Positions 18,086-26,589 of a DNA stretch of 64,000 bases are shown here, one piece after another (the first letter of the stretch is position 1; every line of letters starts with the position of its first letter). Under the pieces are notes generated by a model that worked only from the letters and a program-made list of their open reading frames with translations, had not been told where the DNA came from and made no database searches. The position numbers were made by a program, and so were the translations under genes. Source of the stretch: Candidatus Poribacteria bacterium (GTDB taxonomy: Bacteria > Poribacteria > WGA-4E > WGA-3G); contig JAPOZO010000035.1 in assembly GCA_026706025.1 (NCBI GenBank), positions 1 to 64,000 of the forward strand, given 5' to 3'.

Positions 18086-18844
18086 ATGACTCGAATTCTA
18101 ACAACTATTACACTCGTACTCTGTTTTGGAGCAAGTAGTTTCGCAGCGTTTGAAGAAAATACGGTGTTGCTATATCTCTTTGATGAAGAAGTAGCCAATG
18201 AAGCGATAGACCTTTCAGAGTTTGAGAATCATGGAGAGGTCACCGATGCTGAATGGACAAAAGATGGAAAACGCGGTGGGGCGTTGATCTTTGATGGCGC
18301 AAGTAGCCTTATTGAAGTGCCACACCACGACAGTCTTCACGCCGGCAGTGATGAGGTGACAATTGAGGCGTGGTTTAAACCAGCGAAATTTCCGAATGGA
18401 TATCCATCGATTGCGAGAAAGGGTCTCGTCGGTGACAGCGGCTGGGGACTTGACACACCCGGTGGAAGCGTCCGTGGCTTCATCTATAACGCACCCGGCG
18501 ACTTCGCTGTCGCACAAGGTGAAACAATTATGAAGTTGGACACATGGCATCATCTCGCTATGGTCTACAACGGCAGAGAGGTTCGCGTCTATCTGGACGG
18601 TGAACTGGATGGGAAAGTCGACCGCGGAGGGGACATGCACCGAAATCAGGCTTCGGTCTGGATCGGCGCACGCCAGAACAGCCACTGGCTTCATGGAACA
18701 CTTGATGAACTCCGTATTCTCAATATCGCACTCACGCAAAAACAGATTCAAAAGGACATGGTGGAAGGTGTCGGACTTACTGTGGAAGTTACAGGAAAAC
18801 TCACAACAACGTGGGGACGGATTAAATCTGAAGTCCGCCGTTAG
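18086..18844 (+). CDS. Exported LamG-domain protein 1 with LTTTWG tail
   Basis: A 252-residue protein. I use the ATG at 18086, which gives a clean signal peptide (TRILTTITLVLCFGASSFAA), rather than the TTG at 18065. The mature part is one concanavalin-like LamG/jelly-roll domain (VLLYLFDEE to LDELRILNIAL, with EVPHHDSL, TIEAWFKP and YLDGELDG). This fold usually binds glycans or proteins outside the cell. The C-terminus is GKLTTTWGRIKSEVRR, shared with four other exported proteins. Its closest relative is the next gene, in tandem. Confidence 0.85.
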   Translation: MTRILTTITLVLCFGASSFAAFEENTVLLYLFDEEVANEAIDLSEFENHGEVTDAEWTKDGKRGGALIFDGASSLIEVPHHDSLHAGSDEVTIEAWFKPAKFPNGYPSIARKGLVGDSGWGLDTPGGSVRGFIYNAPGDFAVAQGETIMKLDTWHHLAMVYNGREVRVYLDGELDGKVDRGGDMHRNQASVWIGARQNSHWLHGTLDELRILNIALTQKQIQKDMVEGVGLTVEVTGKLTTTWGRIKSEVRR

Positions 18845-18918
18845 CAGCTGATAGTGCATAATACATCCAGTCTTATGGAAAAATCGAGTAAAGCCTACAT
18901 AAAGAGGAGGGTTTTCAA

Positions 18919-19680
18919 ATGACTCAAATGCTGACCGTCTTTACGCTTTTGCTTTGTTTTGGACTGTGTTGTTTCGCTGCGTTTGAAGAGGAAACTGTGT
19001 TGCTATACCTCTTTGACGAAGAGACTGACGATGAAGCGACAGATCTATCTGAGTTTGAAAATCATGGAGAGATTACTGATGCCGAGTGGACAGAGGATGG
19101 AAAGATTGGTGGTGCATTGGTCTTTGACGGTGCAAGCAGCTTGATTGAAGTACCGCATCACGACAGCCTCCTTCCGGGAGGCGATGAGTTGACAATAGAA
19201 GCATGGTTCAAACCCGCTTCTTTTCCGGGCGGGCATCCAGTGATCGCGAGAAAAGGTTCCGTTGCTGAAAGTGGTTGGGGATTTGATACACCGGGTGGAA
19301 AAATCCGCGGATTCGTCTATACCGCACCCGGTGCTGCTGCTGTTGCAAACGGGACGACACCGATGGAGGTGGACACGTGGCATCATCTCGCTATGGTCTA
19401 TGATGGGAAAGAAATCCGTATCTATCTCGACGGTGAATTGGACGGAGAGGTCGCACGAGAAGGAGACATCAACGAAAACGAAGCCTCAGTCTGGATAGGC
19501 AAAAAAGCGAATGAAAGCATTTGGCTTGATGGCACGCTTGATGAACTCCGTATTCTCAATGTTGCAATCTCAGAAGAACAGATTCAGGCGGATATGGAGG
19601 ATGGCATCGCGTTTGCGGTGGAAGTCACGGGGAAACTCACAACGACATGGGGACGGATTAAATCTGAAATCCGCCGTTAG
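18919..19680 (+). CDS. Exported LamG-domain protein 2 with LTTTWG tail
   Basis: A 253-residue tandem paralogue of the preceding gene, with similarity along the whole length from signal peptide (LTVFTLLLCFGLCCFAAF) to tail (GKLTTTWGRIKSEIRR). The LamG domain has the same landmarks (EVPHHDSL, TIEAWFKP, YLDGELDG). GGAGG sits 8 nt before the ATG. Main differences lie in surface loops, such as SIWLDGTLD versus HWLHGTLD. The pair fits gene duplication followed by ligand diversification. The PhyH gene follows within 20 bp. Confidence 0.85.
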   Translation: MTQMLTVFTLLLCFGLCCFAAFEEETVLLYLFDEETDDEATDLSEFENHGEITDAEWTEDGKIGGALVFDGASSLIEVPHHDSLLPGGDELTIEAWFKPASFPGGHPVIARKGSVAESGWGFDTPGGKIRGFVYTAPGAAAVANGTTPMEVDTWHHLAMVYDGKEIRIYLDGELDGEVAREGDINENEASVWIGKKANESIWLDGTLDELRILNVAISEEQIQADMEDGIAFAVEVTGKLTTTWGRIKSEIRR

Positions 19681-19698
19681 CGGTTGGAGGAAATGACC

Positions 19699-20550
19699 AT
19701 GGACACAAGTTGGCTGGAATACTGTGCTACAGACGAACAACTCAAAGCGTTCAACGACGAGGGTTACCTCATTGTTGAGGACGCTATAAGCCCTGAGATG
19801 GTGGACGCATTGGAGGTAGTCGCGGATCGGCTTGATGCGGAGGAACGCGCCAAAACGGGGTTGGCACCGCACGCATTGATGTCAAAATTCCGCACCGTCA
19901 TTGAGGACGACATATTGCTGGAACTGCTTGATAACAAAAAGGTTTTCCCGCTGCTCTGGGACATCCTCGGATGGAACATCCAACTTTACATCTCGCACCT
20001 CATCATGTATCCGCCAGAATCGCCTGATACACAGCGTATCCGCAAAGGCGCGCATTGGCATCAAGACGGCGGCAGACCTGTACCAGAGATGGAACGTCCA
20101 CATCCCCGACTTTCGTTGAAAGTCAGTTACTGGCTGACCGACGTTACTGATCGTGACAACGGTGCGATGCGGATTGTTCCGTGTAGCCACAAACTCGACA
20201 CCCGTCCACCAAACGGCGACAACGATCCGGATGGTGATCCTGAAGGCGCGATAGATCTGCTCGTCAAGCGTGGCACAGCGGTGCTCTTTGATCGACGGAT
20301 GTGGCATTCACGCGGTTGGAATTTCTCGGATGTGACGCGGAAAGTTCTGTTTATGGGGTATAGTTATCGTTGGTTGCGTGGCTTGGATTACAACCTCATG
20401 CCACCAGAGATTCTTGAGAAATGCGACCCAATTCGTCGGCAACTCTTAGGTGATGGCGTGGACATCAAAGGCTGGTGGCAACCCACAGATGCAGATGTCC
20501 CGCTGAAGACATGGATCGCAGAGCATCGCGGAGAGGAATATCTGCGGTAG
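19699..20550 (+). CDS. Phytanoyl-CoA dioxygenase-family (PhyH) protein
   Basis: A 283-residue non-haem Fe(II)/2-oxoglutarate-dependent oxygenase. The iron-binding facial triad is visible: HWHQDGG supplies H-x-D, and MWHSRGWN the distal His. An Arg downstream (VTRKVLF) should hold 2-oxoglutarate. The substrate is unknown; this family is heavily expanded in sponge-associated bacteria. Start choice: GGAGG (19686-19690) is 8 nt before the ATG at 19699 but only 2 nt before the ATG at 19693. Probably co-transcribed with the two LamG genes. Confidence 0.88.
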   Translation: MDTSWLEYCATDEQLKAFNDEGYLIVEDAISPEMVDALEVVADRLDAEERAKTGLAPHALMSKFRTVIEDDILLELLDNKKVFPLLWDILGWNIQLYISHLIMYPPESPDTQRIRKGAHWHQDGGRPVPEMERPHPRLSLKVSYWLTDVTDRDNGAMRIVPCSHKLDTRPPNGDNDPDGDPEGAIDLLVKRGTAVLFDRRMWHSRGWNFSDVTRKVLFMGYSYRWLRGLDYNLMPPEILEKCDPIRRQLLGDGVDIKGWWQPTDADVPLKTWIAEHRGEEYLR

Positions 20551-20636
20551 GCAGTGAAACTATCCAGTAGCCGGAGACATGGTGTGTACAAGTTATCAAA
20601 ACGCAGCGGGCATTGGTTGTTAAAGGGTATATTTCG

Positions 20637-21116
20637 CTAAGTGGATGTCGGTGTTTTGTCGAGAAATAAAGAAAGTGACCATATCTCAAAGCCAAGTTCG
20701 CGATAGAAATTAAAAGTTCGCTGCCAGTCTTTGTTTGCTGAGTATGTGGTGAAACGATGAATACCGCGAGTTTCGCCTGATTGCAAGATAGCAGTTACGA
20801 GGACAGAGCCAACCCCTTGTCCACGGCTATCAGGGGTGACATATAGATCGTGCAAAACCAGATAGTTCTCACCGCGGGGGAAAATGCAAAGATGCTCCGA
20901 AGACACCTCAGCAATGGCAAATCCCACGATACGACCATCTTTACCTGTTGCGAGGATGAAATGAGGTCCAAGTCGACATAGTAGATCGTCAGCCGTGTCA
21001 GCGACAAGTCCATGGGTTGATGCTTCGGATACCCAATCTCGGTATAGGGCAGCCACTTTATCTAAATCATGCGTTGTTGCGTTCCTAAGCATGTACTTTT
21101 CCGGAACTTCTTTCAT
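20637..21116 (-). CDS. GNAT-family N-acetyltransferase with borrowed start region
   Basis: A 159-residue acetyltransferase with the acetyl-CoA loop SRGQGVGSVLV (about 97-107), a preceding LHDLYVTPD strand, and a NFYRELGFE C-terminal motif. Its first residues, MKEVPEK, and its GGAGGATATTCAG Shine-Dalgarno are a copy of the start region of the antitoxin-like gene next upstream (MKEAPEK, MKETPEK). So the GNAT body, which by homology should begin near MLRNATTHD (21092), has been joined to a duplicated translation start. Substrate unknown. Confidence 0.8.
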   Translation of the reverse strand: MKEVPEKYMLRNATTHDLDKVAALYRDWVSEASTHGLVADTADDLLCRLGPHFILATGKDGRIVGFAIAEVSSEHLCIFPRGENYLVLHDLYVTPDSRGQGVGSVLVTAILQSGETRGIHRFTTYSANKDWQRTFNFYRELGFEIWSLSLFLDKTPTST

Positions 21117-21157
21117 CTGAATATCCTCCGCCGGTTCTGCCGGAGTTCCCGCTGAGG

Positions 21158-21394
21158 TTAGTCGTCGTCATCAGATTTTTCTATCGGTAGACGCTTGGAC
21201 GGATCATAGTATGAGACATATTTTACCCCATTGCGCTTGCCTTCTTCCTGTCTTGCTTTCAAATACGCATAGAGTTCACCCGGGTTTTTGAATTGTGCAC
21301 TGATCTCTGCTTTAATACGATAGCATTCTTCGAGGATGGGATCGGTATAAGTTTCAGGGTCGAATTCCGGTTGCTTTTCTGGTGCTTCTTTCAT
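21158..21394 (-). CDS. Stand-alone antitoxin-like small protein (duplicated module)
   Basis: A 78-residue protein starting at the ATG at 21394, with GGAGG 8 nt upstream. It is a near copy of the C-terminal domain of the PIN-domain ORF next to it: DPILEECYRIKAEISAQF, a YAYLKARQEEGKRNGVKYV segment and an acidic end. Small proteins of this pattern (D-P-I-x-E-E-x-R-x-I-x-x-E) are commonly found beside PIN toxins in cyanobacteria, which makes an antitoxin role likely, but I infer this from memory. It arose by tandem duplication with a period of about 277 bp. Confidence 0.65.
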   Translation of the reverse strand: MKEAPEKQPEFDPETYTDPILEECYRIKAEISAQFKNPGELYAYLKARQEEGKRNGVKYVSYYDPSKRLPIEKSDDDD

Positions 21395-21436
21395 CTGAGT
21401 ATCCTCCATCAGTTCTACCGGGGTTCTCGCTGACGA

Positions 21437-22165
21437 TTAGTCATCGTCTTCAGGTTTTTCTGGTGGTGTGTGTTTGGATGGATCATACGGTACATATTTG
21501 ACCCCGTTCCGTTTGTCCTCTTCTTGTATTGCTTTGAAATAGGCGTAAAGTTCGTCCATGGAATTGAATTGTGCACTAATTTCTGCCTTGATACGGTAGC
21601 ATTCTTCAAGGATAGGATTCGTGTAAGTTTCAGGATCGAACTCAGGCTGCTTTTCAGGAGTTTCTTTCATCTGAATATCCTCCATTAATTCTATAGGTGT
21701 GCAGAGGGTTATCGGTTGGGAGCCTGCCTCTTGACATACACTGTTAATATGTTCACGCTTGTTTTCATTCACAATATGTTTATGGTTCCATGACACCAAG
21801 TAATCAACACCGTGTCCTGTTGCAATGGCAATATGCTGGGCATCCAACTCCGAATTGCGTGGCACTGCCCCAGCATCTATCAATTTCTGCGCAAGGACAT
21901 TTGCCTCTGGTAATACCTCTAATACCGTTAACTGTGATACCACTTCAAGTCTTTGCCGTGCTACTATGAGATCCCCTTGCTGGATTTCGGCGCGAACTAT
22001 TGGTGAAATAACAAACTCAAATTTATCTGCATAGTCTTCCGACAACTGTCGACTTGCTCTTTGCCAAGATGCTAATATGGGATCATTACTGGGACGCGCT
22101 ACTAAGTGACTAATAACCGTTGGTTCAATATAGACTCTCGGTTTTATTGTTCCATATTTTAACAT
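21437..22165 (-). CDS. PIN-domain toxin fused in frame to antitoxin-like domain
   Basis: A 242-residue ORF. Residues 1-160 form a VapC-like PIN RNase domain (KPRVYIEPTVISHL near the N-terminus, acidic positions E14, E60 and D109, and SWNHKHI). It ends in TLCTPIELMED, a normal end for this PIN family. It continues without a stop into an antitoxin-like domain from M166 (MKETPEKQPEF, DPxxxEECYRIKAEISAQF-like helix, acidic tail). GGAGG lies 8 nt upstream of codon 166 (ATG at 21670), so the C-terminal part can also be made separately. PIN toxins cut RNA; the antitoxin part would hold the toxin inactive. Confidence 0.75.
   Translation of the reverse strand: MLKYGTIKPRVYIEPTVISHLVARPSNDPILASWQRASRQLSEDYADKFEFVISPIVRAEIQQGDLIVARQRLEVVSQLTVLEVLPEANVLAQKLIDAGAVPRNSELDAQHIAIATGHGVDYLVSWNHKHIVNENKREHINSVCQEAGSQPITLCTPIELMEDIQMKETPEKQPEFDPETYTNPILEECYRIKAEISAQFNSMDELYAYFKAIQEEDKRNGVKYVPYDPSKHTPPEKPEDDD
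21668..21683 (-). promoter_or_regulatory. Internal Shine-Dalgarno and start inside the PIN-antitoxin ORF
   Basis: GGAGGATATTCAGATG (minus strand) places a strong ribosome site 8 nt before an in-frame ATG at 21670. The same sequence drives the duplicated antitoxin (21394) and the GNAT gene (21116), so it is a working start. Confidence 0.7.
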
Positions 22166-22180
22166 GAAAAACGGCTTCTT

Positions 22181-23245
22181 TCAAATCGAATCTGCCCCAT
22201 CCGTCAGCCACGCCAAGTCGAATTTTGCGAACGATAGCGTCTCATACGCACCATTCTCACCGCGTTCATAGAGACAACAGATATTCATGTCCGAGTCAAT
22301 ACAGAGATCCGAATACGCCGCGGGCCCTGCGTGTAGCACTTTGCCACTGCTCCAACTTTGACACTCGTCATAACTGATGCGGATCGTCATCTGTTCACGA
22401 CTCGTGCTGGCAGGGTTGGAGAACAAAATGCGATTCTTGTCGTGCTGATTGGCATCCGTATACCGCACCATACTCGCCTGACAGATTGGTTCGATGAGGT
22501 CTTCCTCGTAACCGAATTCTGTAAATGTATCGCCGCTATCACTGCTTCGCGCATAGGCACGTCGTTTCGGTGCGACATAATTCCGGCAGTTGAAATAGAG
22601 TCTGCCATCCGCCGTTTCAACAACAACCGATTCATTGGTTCCGGGTTGTGCTTTGCCAGCCATCCGCCATGTCTCTCCGTGGTCGTCGCTGACGATCAGG
22701 TGTGAATAGCCGTATTGGGCATAGTCCCGTTCGTTTCCGAGCACATGGTCGCACGGGATTACCAATCTACCGTTTGCCATCTGAATCCCGTGGCAGGGAC
22801 CGGTTGCATACCACGTCCAGTCTTCGTCTTTTGTCGTGGCTGTGATTTCTTTCGGTTCCGCCCAAGTTTCGCCATCGTTAGTGCTGGAAGTTACCCAGAC
22901 TGTCCGTGGTGCTTCACCCGCAACAATTTTCCCTTCCGCGCCGTCAGCAAGATTTTTGCAGAAAAGGAGCCAGATGGTGCCTGAATCGCGATCGACCACC
23001 GGTGCAGGGTTACCGTCCGTATCGGTGCCTGTGGAGACAGCGATTTGCATCGGTTGCCAACTCTCGCCGTTGTCAAAACTCCGTTTCAGAACAATATCGA
23101 TATCCCCGGAGTCTCCACCGCCGCTCCGTCTCCCTTCACAGAACGCCAGCAGCGTTCCCACATTTGATCGGACAAGCGCAGGTATTCGGAACGTGTGGTA
23201 TCCTTCCGTCCCTGCCGTGAAAAGTGGACGCTCTGTTTTGTACAT
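22181..23245 (-). CDS. Sialidase (GH33-like, BNR/Asp-box)
   Basis: A 354-residue exo-sialidase-like six-bladed propeller. YHTFRIPAL (residues 16-24) is the FRIP motif whose Arg binds the sialic-acid carboxylate. Five Asp boxes follow (SFDNGESW, STNDGETW, SDDHGETW, SSDSGDTF, SYDECQSW; the last is degenerate). GDIDIV carries the candidate acid/base Asp, and there are Arg and Tyr residues towards the end. No signal peptide is visible, so it may act inside the cell or be exported another way. I choose the ATG at 23245 over the TTG at 23287 because the family N-terminus begins there. The PIN ORF starts 15 bp downstream. Confidence 0.88.
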   Translation of the reverse strand: MYKTERPLFTAGTEGYHTFRIPALVRSNVGTLLAFCEGRRSGGGDSGDIDIVLKRSFDNGESWQPMQIAVSTGTDTDGNPAPVVDRDSGTIWLLFCKNLADGAEGKIVAGEAPRTVWVTSSTNDGETWAEPKEITATTKDEDWTWYATGPCHGIQMANGRLVIPCDHVLGNERDYAQYGYSHLIVSDDHGETWRMAGKAQPGTNESVVVETADGRLYFNCRNYVAPKRRAYARSSDSGDTFTEFGYEEDLIEPICQASMVRYTDANQHDKNRILFSNPASTSREQMTIRISYDECQSWSSGKVLHAGPAAYSDLCIDSDMNICCLYERGENGAYETLSFAKFDLAWLTDGADSI

Positions 23246-23439
23246 GCTTACAGACTCCCTTGGATAAGGACGGATGTTAACTAACAACCGTCCCGCGGTG
23301 CTTATTATACCAAATCTAAGAATACATTCGCATTTCAGAGATTTTGAAACTCACAGGAACTTGAATATGAGAGGCGCAATACATTGCGCTACTACGAACC
23401 GGCTTTTTGCTAATGAGAAGCCATTATTCAGAAATGGTA

Positions 23440-24159
23440 TTACTTGGTGCGCTTGAGCTGTGCCCAGGTTGTTGTTAATTTGCCGATAGGTTGGACATCT
23501 GCCGGATCATCCATTACAAATTCATCGGGTTCTTTCTGATGATCAGAGAGTCGAAGTCCATCAACGACACAATTCGTTGGGAACCGTGGATCCGGTGGAG
23601 AAGCGTTATTAATTTCAAAGGTTTCTGCGAACACGGTGGGTCCCTTTTTGAAATCAGCCTCACCTTCAAGTCTACCATCTAAGTAGAGTTTTAAGCCGTC
23701 AGGTCCCCATGTCCCTGCCATGTGGTGATGCTCACCTTTTGTCCAGTTGAGTGGAGCACTATCAGCATTATGCCATGAACCCGCGCTTTTAATTCGCATT
23801 CGTGCTTTTCCACCGTTGTCAAACTGAACGAACACGGCATCGGTCCCGCGTTTGTAAGTCATGAACATGAAAAGTTCACCTGTAACCTCGTTGGCATCAA
23901 ATCCCATCGTTACCCATAACTCAACGGTGCCTTCATCAAGATTAACGAAGCGGTCTTCCACGGGGAAGTGGATCACATCGCCAGCCTCTTTACTGACAAA
24001 ACCGTTGCCAAATTTACCTGGCTCGAAGCTGCCACCATCAACGATGCCACCTTCTTTTTCGACTTCCGCTTTGCTCTCTAAGGCAGAAAAGAAGGTCTCC
24101 TCTGCGGTAGCAACAGAGACGCAAAGCAGCATAATCGTCAATAAACATAAGGTTTTCAT
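23440..24159 (-). CDS. Exported LamG-like protein 3 with LTTTWA tail
   Basis: A 239-residue protein. The ATG at 24159 gives a clear signal peptide (KTLCLLTIMLLCVSVATA) and has GGAG about 10 nt upstream; the longer frame to 24228 does not. The mature part is a concanavalin-like domain (GTVELWVTMGF, WTKGEHHHMAGTWG, LKLYLDGRLEG). It is distinct from the two tandem LamG proteins but ends in GKLTTTWAQLKRTK, the same tail family. Monocistronic as far as visible. Confidence 0.82.
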   Translation of the reverse strand: MKTLCLLTIMLLCVSVATAEETFFSALESKAEVEKEGGIVDGGSFEPGKFGNGFVSKEAGDVIHFPVEDRFVNLDEGTVELWVTMGFDANEVTGELFMFMTYKRGTDAVFVQFDNGGKARMRIKSAGSWHNADSAPLNWTKGEHHHMAGTWGPDGLKLYLDGRLEGEADFKKGPTVFAETFEINNASPPDPRFPTNCVVDGLRLSDHQKEPDEFVMDDPADVQPIGKLTTTWAQLKRTK

Positions 24160-24314
24160 AAAAGATTCTCCTATTTCTGTTAGATTGTGGAGGCGAACAT
24201 TTTGTTCACTCCACAGACTATGAACCAAACGATTTAACGTGAACTAAATCTTGGATGTTGACAACACTACTTCTATTTCTTAGTGTGACGAATGAATGTT
24301 GTTTTTCGATTATT

Positions 24315-25112
24315 TCAATTAGGTTTTGTGCACAGGGCATATACATAGGGCGAAGTCAACTGCTGGTTTGGCACCTGAAGAGCTGTTAACAGGTTACCAA
24401 CAACAATATCTGTCAGATTGACACATTTACAAAGTGCTTCGTGTCCCCATTTACCGATAACTGCTCGCCACGGCGAATAATCGACGACGCTCAATTTCAA
24501 TGGACCGCCTGTGTACCCATATTCTGTAACGTGAAATCCTGTCTCTCGCAACACTGTAGCAAGTTCTATTGGCAGAATTACCTTGTGTGTCGCAAGGAGT
24601 TTCGGACTCGCGACGCGTGCTATTGGTGTATACATACCACGTAGATTCGGCGTTACCGTGAACATTGTTCCGCCGGGTTTGAGGAGGCTGTGCATCTCTT
24701 TCAAGATCGCGTGCGGTGTACTGAAATGCTCAATCAGTCCCATCGAATAGACAAAATCGAAAGTCGCACGATGTTCTTTGGCAAAGGCAAACACATCTTC
24801 ACAAATAATAGTCCCTTCGGCACCGACGAGGCTGAGATTCCGTTGTGCGAGTTGACACCCCAGTTCAGAAAAATCAACGCCATAACAGTCGCTGTCATAG
24901 TTCTGGGCAAGATAGGGGAGCCACAGCGAATCGGCACATCCCAGTTCAAGCAGTGTCGGATGTTTAAAGTTTGCGAGTGCGTGGTGAAATAGTTTAGCAA
25001 GTTGACGGTTTGCCACGTACGCCCATCGTAGGTGGCGAACCTTGTACTGCTGCCCATCCCAAAGCCTTGTCCAATAGGATTCGTCTGTCAAGGGTTTAGC
25101 TTGTGAACCCAT
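24315..25112 (-). CDS. Class I SAM-dependent methyltransferase
   Basis: A 265-residue methyltransferase with motif I LLELGCADSLWLPYL, an acidic motif II (CYGVDFSELG) and DFVYSMGLIEHF as motif IV, followed by LLKPGG. The substrate is unknown. The ATG at 25112 lies inside the stop region of DUF2851 (GAAAATTAGTATG) with GGAGG upstream, so the two genes are translationally coupled. Extra N-terminal frame to 25217 lies within the upstream gene and is not used. Confidence 0.82.
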   Translation of the reverse strand: MGSQAKPLTDESYWTRLWDGQQYKVRHLRWAYVANRQLAKLFHHALANFKHPTLLELGCADSLWLPYLAQNYDSDCYGVDFSELGCQLAQRNLSLVGAEGTIICEDVFAFAKEHRATFDFVYSMGLIEHFSTPHAILKEMHSLLKPGGTMFTVTPNLRGMYTPIARVASPKLLATHKVILPIELATVLRETGFHVTEYGYTGGPLKLSVVDYSPWRAVIGKWGHEALCKCVNLTDIVVGNLLTALQVPNQQLTSPYVYALCTKPN

Positions 25113-25113
25113 A

Positions 25114-26580
25114 CTAATTTTCCTCCGGGAGAACTGCATCGTGTTCCAAGATTGGACAGAGGTCACAGAGCCAATCGGCACAATAGTTTTTGTACAAGCG
25201 GATGACCCCTTGCTCAATCTTGGCGGTCGGTTTTAAATGACGCATCTGCTGTGCCTCAGTGAAAATCTGTTCGTCAACTTTACGAATAATCTTGTTCCCT
25301 GTTGATTTGGAACCGACGCTGTAGAGTCGTAGCACCCCTTCCTGCAATTTCTGACTTCCGGCTTCGACTGCCCAGATATAGGCGACTGGTAAGATTTTAT
25401 TGATAATAATGTCCACAGCCCGATTATTGCCAATGAGTCCTGCTTTGCGACTGTTAATCCCAAAGTTAGAATGTGTTTCCCAATAGCCCGTGGTTTCAAG
25501 TGTCAGCAGTGAGCGGAGTTCTTTTTCGATAGTTTTCAGTGCCTTTGGTGTATCGGCAGCAGCTGCTTTTTCACAGGTAGGCAGAAAGTACATCATCAAG
25601 CTGCCTTGACAGTGATGAATTAACTGGCTCATTGCCGCGATACGTCGAGTCGGGTGATTCAGGGGTCTGCCAGTAAAACTCCAACGTGCCTCAGTCATAC
25701 GTGGCGGAAGTTCCGCGTATGCCGATGCACACCACAACTTTTCTAATGCGATGACGCTTGGATCGTCTGTCACTTCGGAGGATAGCGGTTTCTCCCGTTG
25801 TGATGGCAAAAGACCGGCAACGCCAAAGAGCGTCGCTTGGATTTCTAACTCAGATTTTTGATCGAAGTCGGCAAAAGGGACCTGCTGCGCTAACTCGCGT
25901 AACACCTTGCTATTGTGTTCATATCCGAGTGCCTCCATGATACCTTCATAGAGGAGTTGCTCGAAATCGAGGCGTGTTCTAAGTAGACGCATTGACTCCG
26001 TCTTTTCTAAAAATCGTTCGCGTCCGAGCGATTCAAAAACGCCTTTCAAGGTTTCTATATTCAGCTGCTTTCCCGTTATCCGACACAAACCGTCGGTTGT
26101 TGTGTCTTTGGCATCGTCGTACAGGTCGCCGGTATCTACAGCGACCCATTTCAGCAATTCTACGGTTGGGATCCGCTTTCCGTTCTGAAGCCGTGTGCGT
26201 AGGTTGAAATCGTCATTAAAAAGCACCGCATGCACAATAACGCGATTATATCTGGAATTGAGATGGTGTTTATGTGCGTACCACTCTGAAGATCGGACGT
26301 GAATTTCGACATCGCCGACATGAAGTTTGCCATCAATCTCAATTTCGGCGTGCATAAAATCGGGGCCTTCGTTATGGTTCCAGATGCCAGGCTTTAGCAC
26401 GCGAATTGCCCGTCTATCAATTGCCTCCATATTGGTATCAAAGAAGTGTTTCTCACGCCACCATTTTTGAACACGTGCCTCGTCGATTCTGTCAAGGTCT
26501 GGTTTGTAAGTCTCGTCAATCTCTCTGAATTTTTTAGGGGCATGTTCGGTTTTAACCAGATCGTTCATATATGTTTCCAT
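25114..26580 (-). CDS. DUF2851 family protein
   Basis: A 488-residue protein with the strong DUF2851 signature near residues 70-110: NEGPDFMHAEIEIDG, then GDVEIHVRSSEWYAH and YNRVIVHAVL. The repeated acidic/Asp-Glu pattern there looks like a nuclease-type PD-(D/E)XK core (GPDF, EIEIDG, GDVEIH), but no function is established that I know of. C-terminal Cys residues (CADWLCDLCPIL) may bind a metal. It lies between thiE and a methyltransferase gene in one minus-strand unit. Confidence 0.8.
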   Translation of the reverse strand: METYMNDLVKTEHAPKKFREIDETYKPDLDRIDEARVQKWWREKHFFDTNMEAIDRRAIRVLKPGIWNHNEGPDFMHAEIEIDGKLHVGDVEIHVRSSEWYAHKHHLNSRYNRVIVHAVLFNDDFNLRTRLQNGKRIPTVELLKWVAVDTGDLYDDAKDTTTDGLCRITGKQLNIETLKGVFESLGRERFLEKTESMRLLRTRLDFEQLLYEGIMEALGYEHNSKVLRELAQQVPFADFDQKSELEIQATLFGVAGLLPSQREKPLSSEVTDDPSVIALEKLWCASAYAELPPRMTEARWSFTGRPLNHPTRRIAAMSQLIHHCQGSLMMYFLPTCEKAAAADTPKALKTIEKELRSLLTLETTGYWETHSNFGINSRKAGLIGNNRAVDIIINKILPVAYIWAVEAGSQKLQEGVLRLYSVGSKSTGNKIIRKVDEQIFTEAQQMRHLKPTAKIEQGVIRLYKNYCADWLCDLCPILEHDAVLPEEN

Positions 26581-26589
26581 TTGTTTGAT

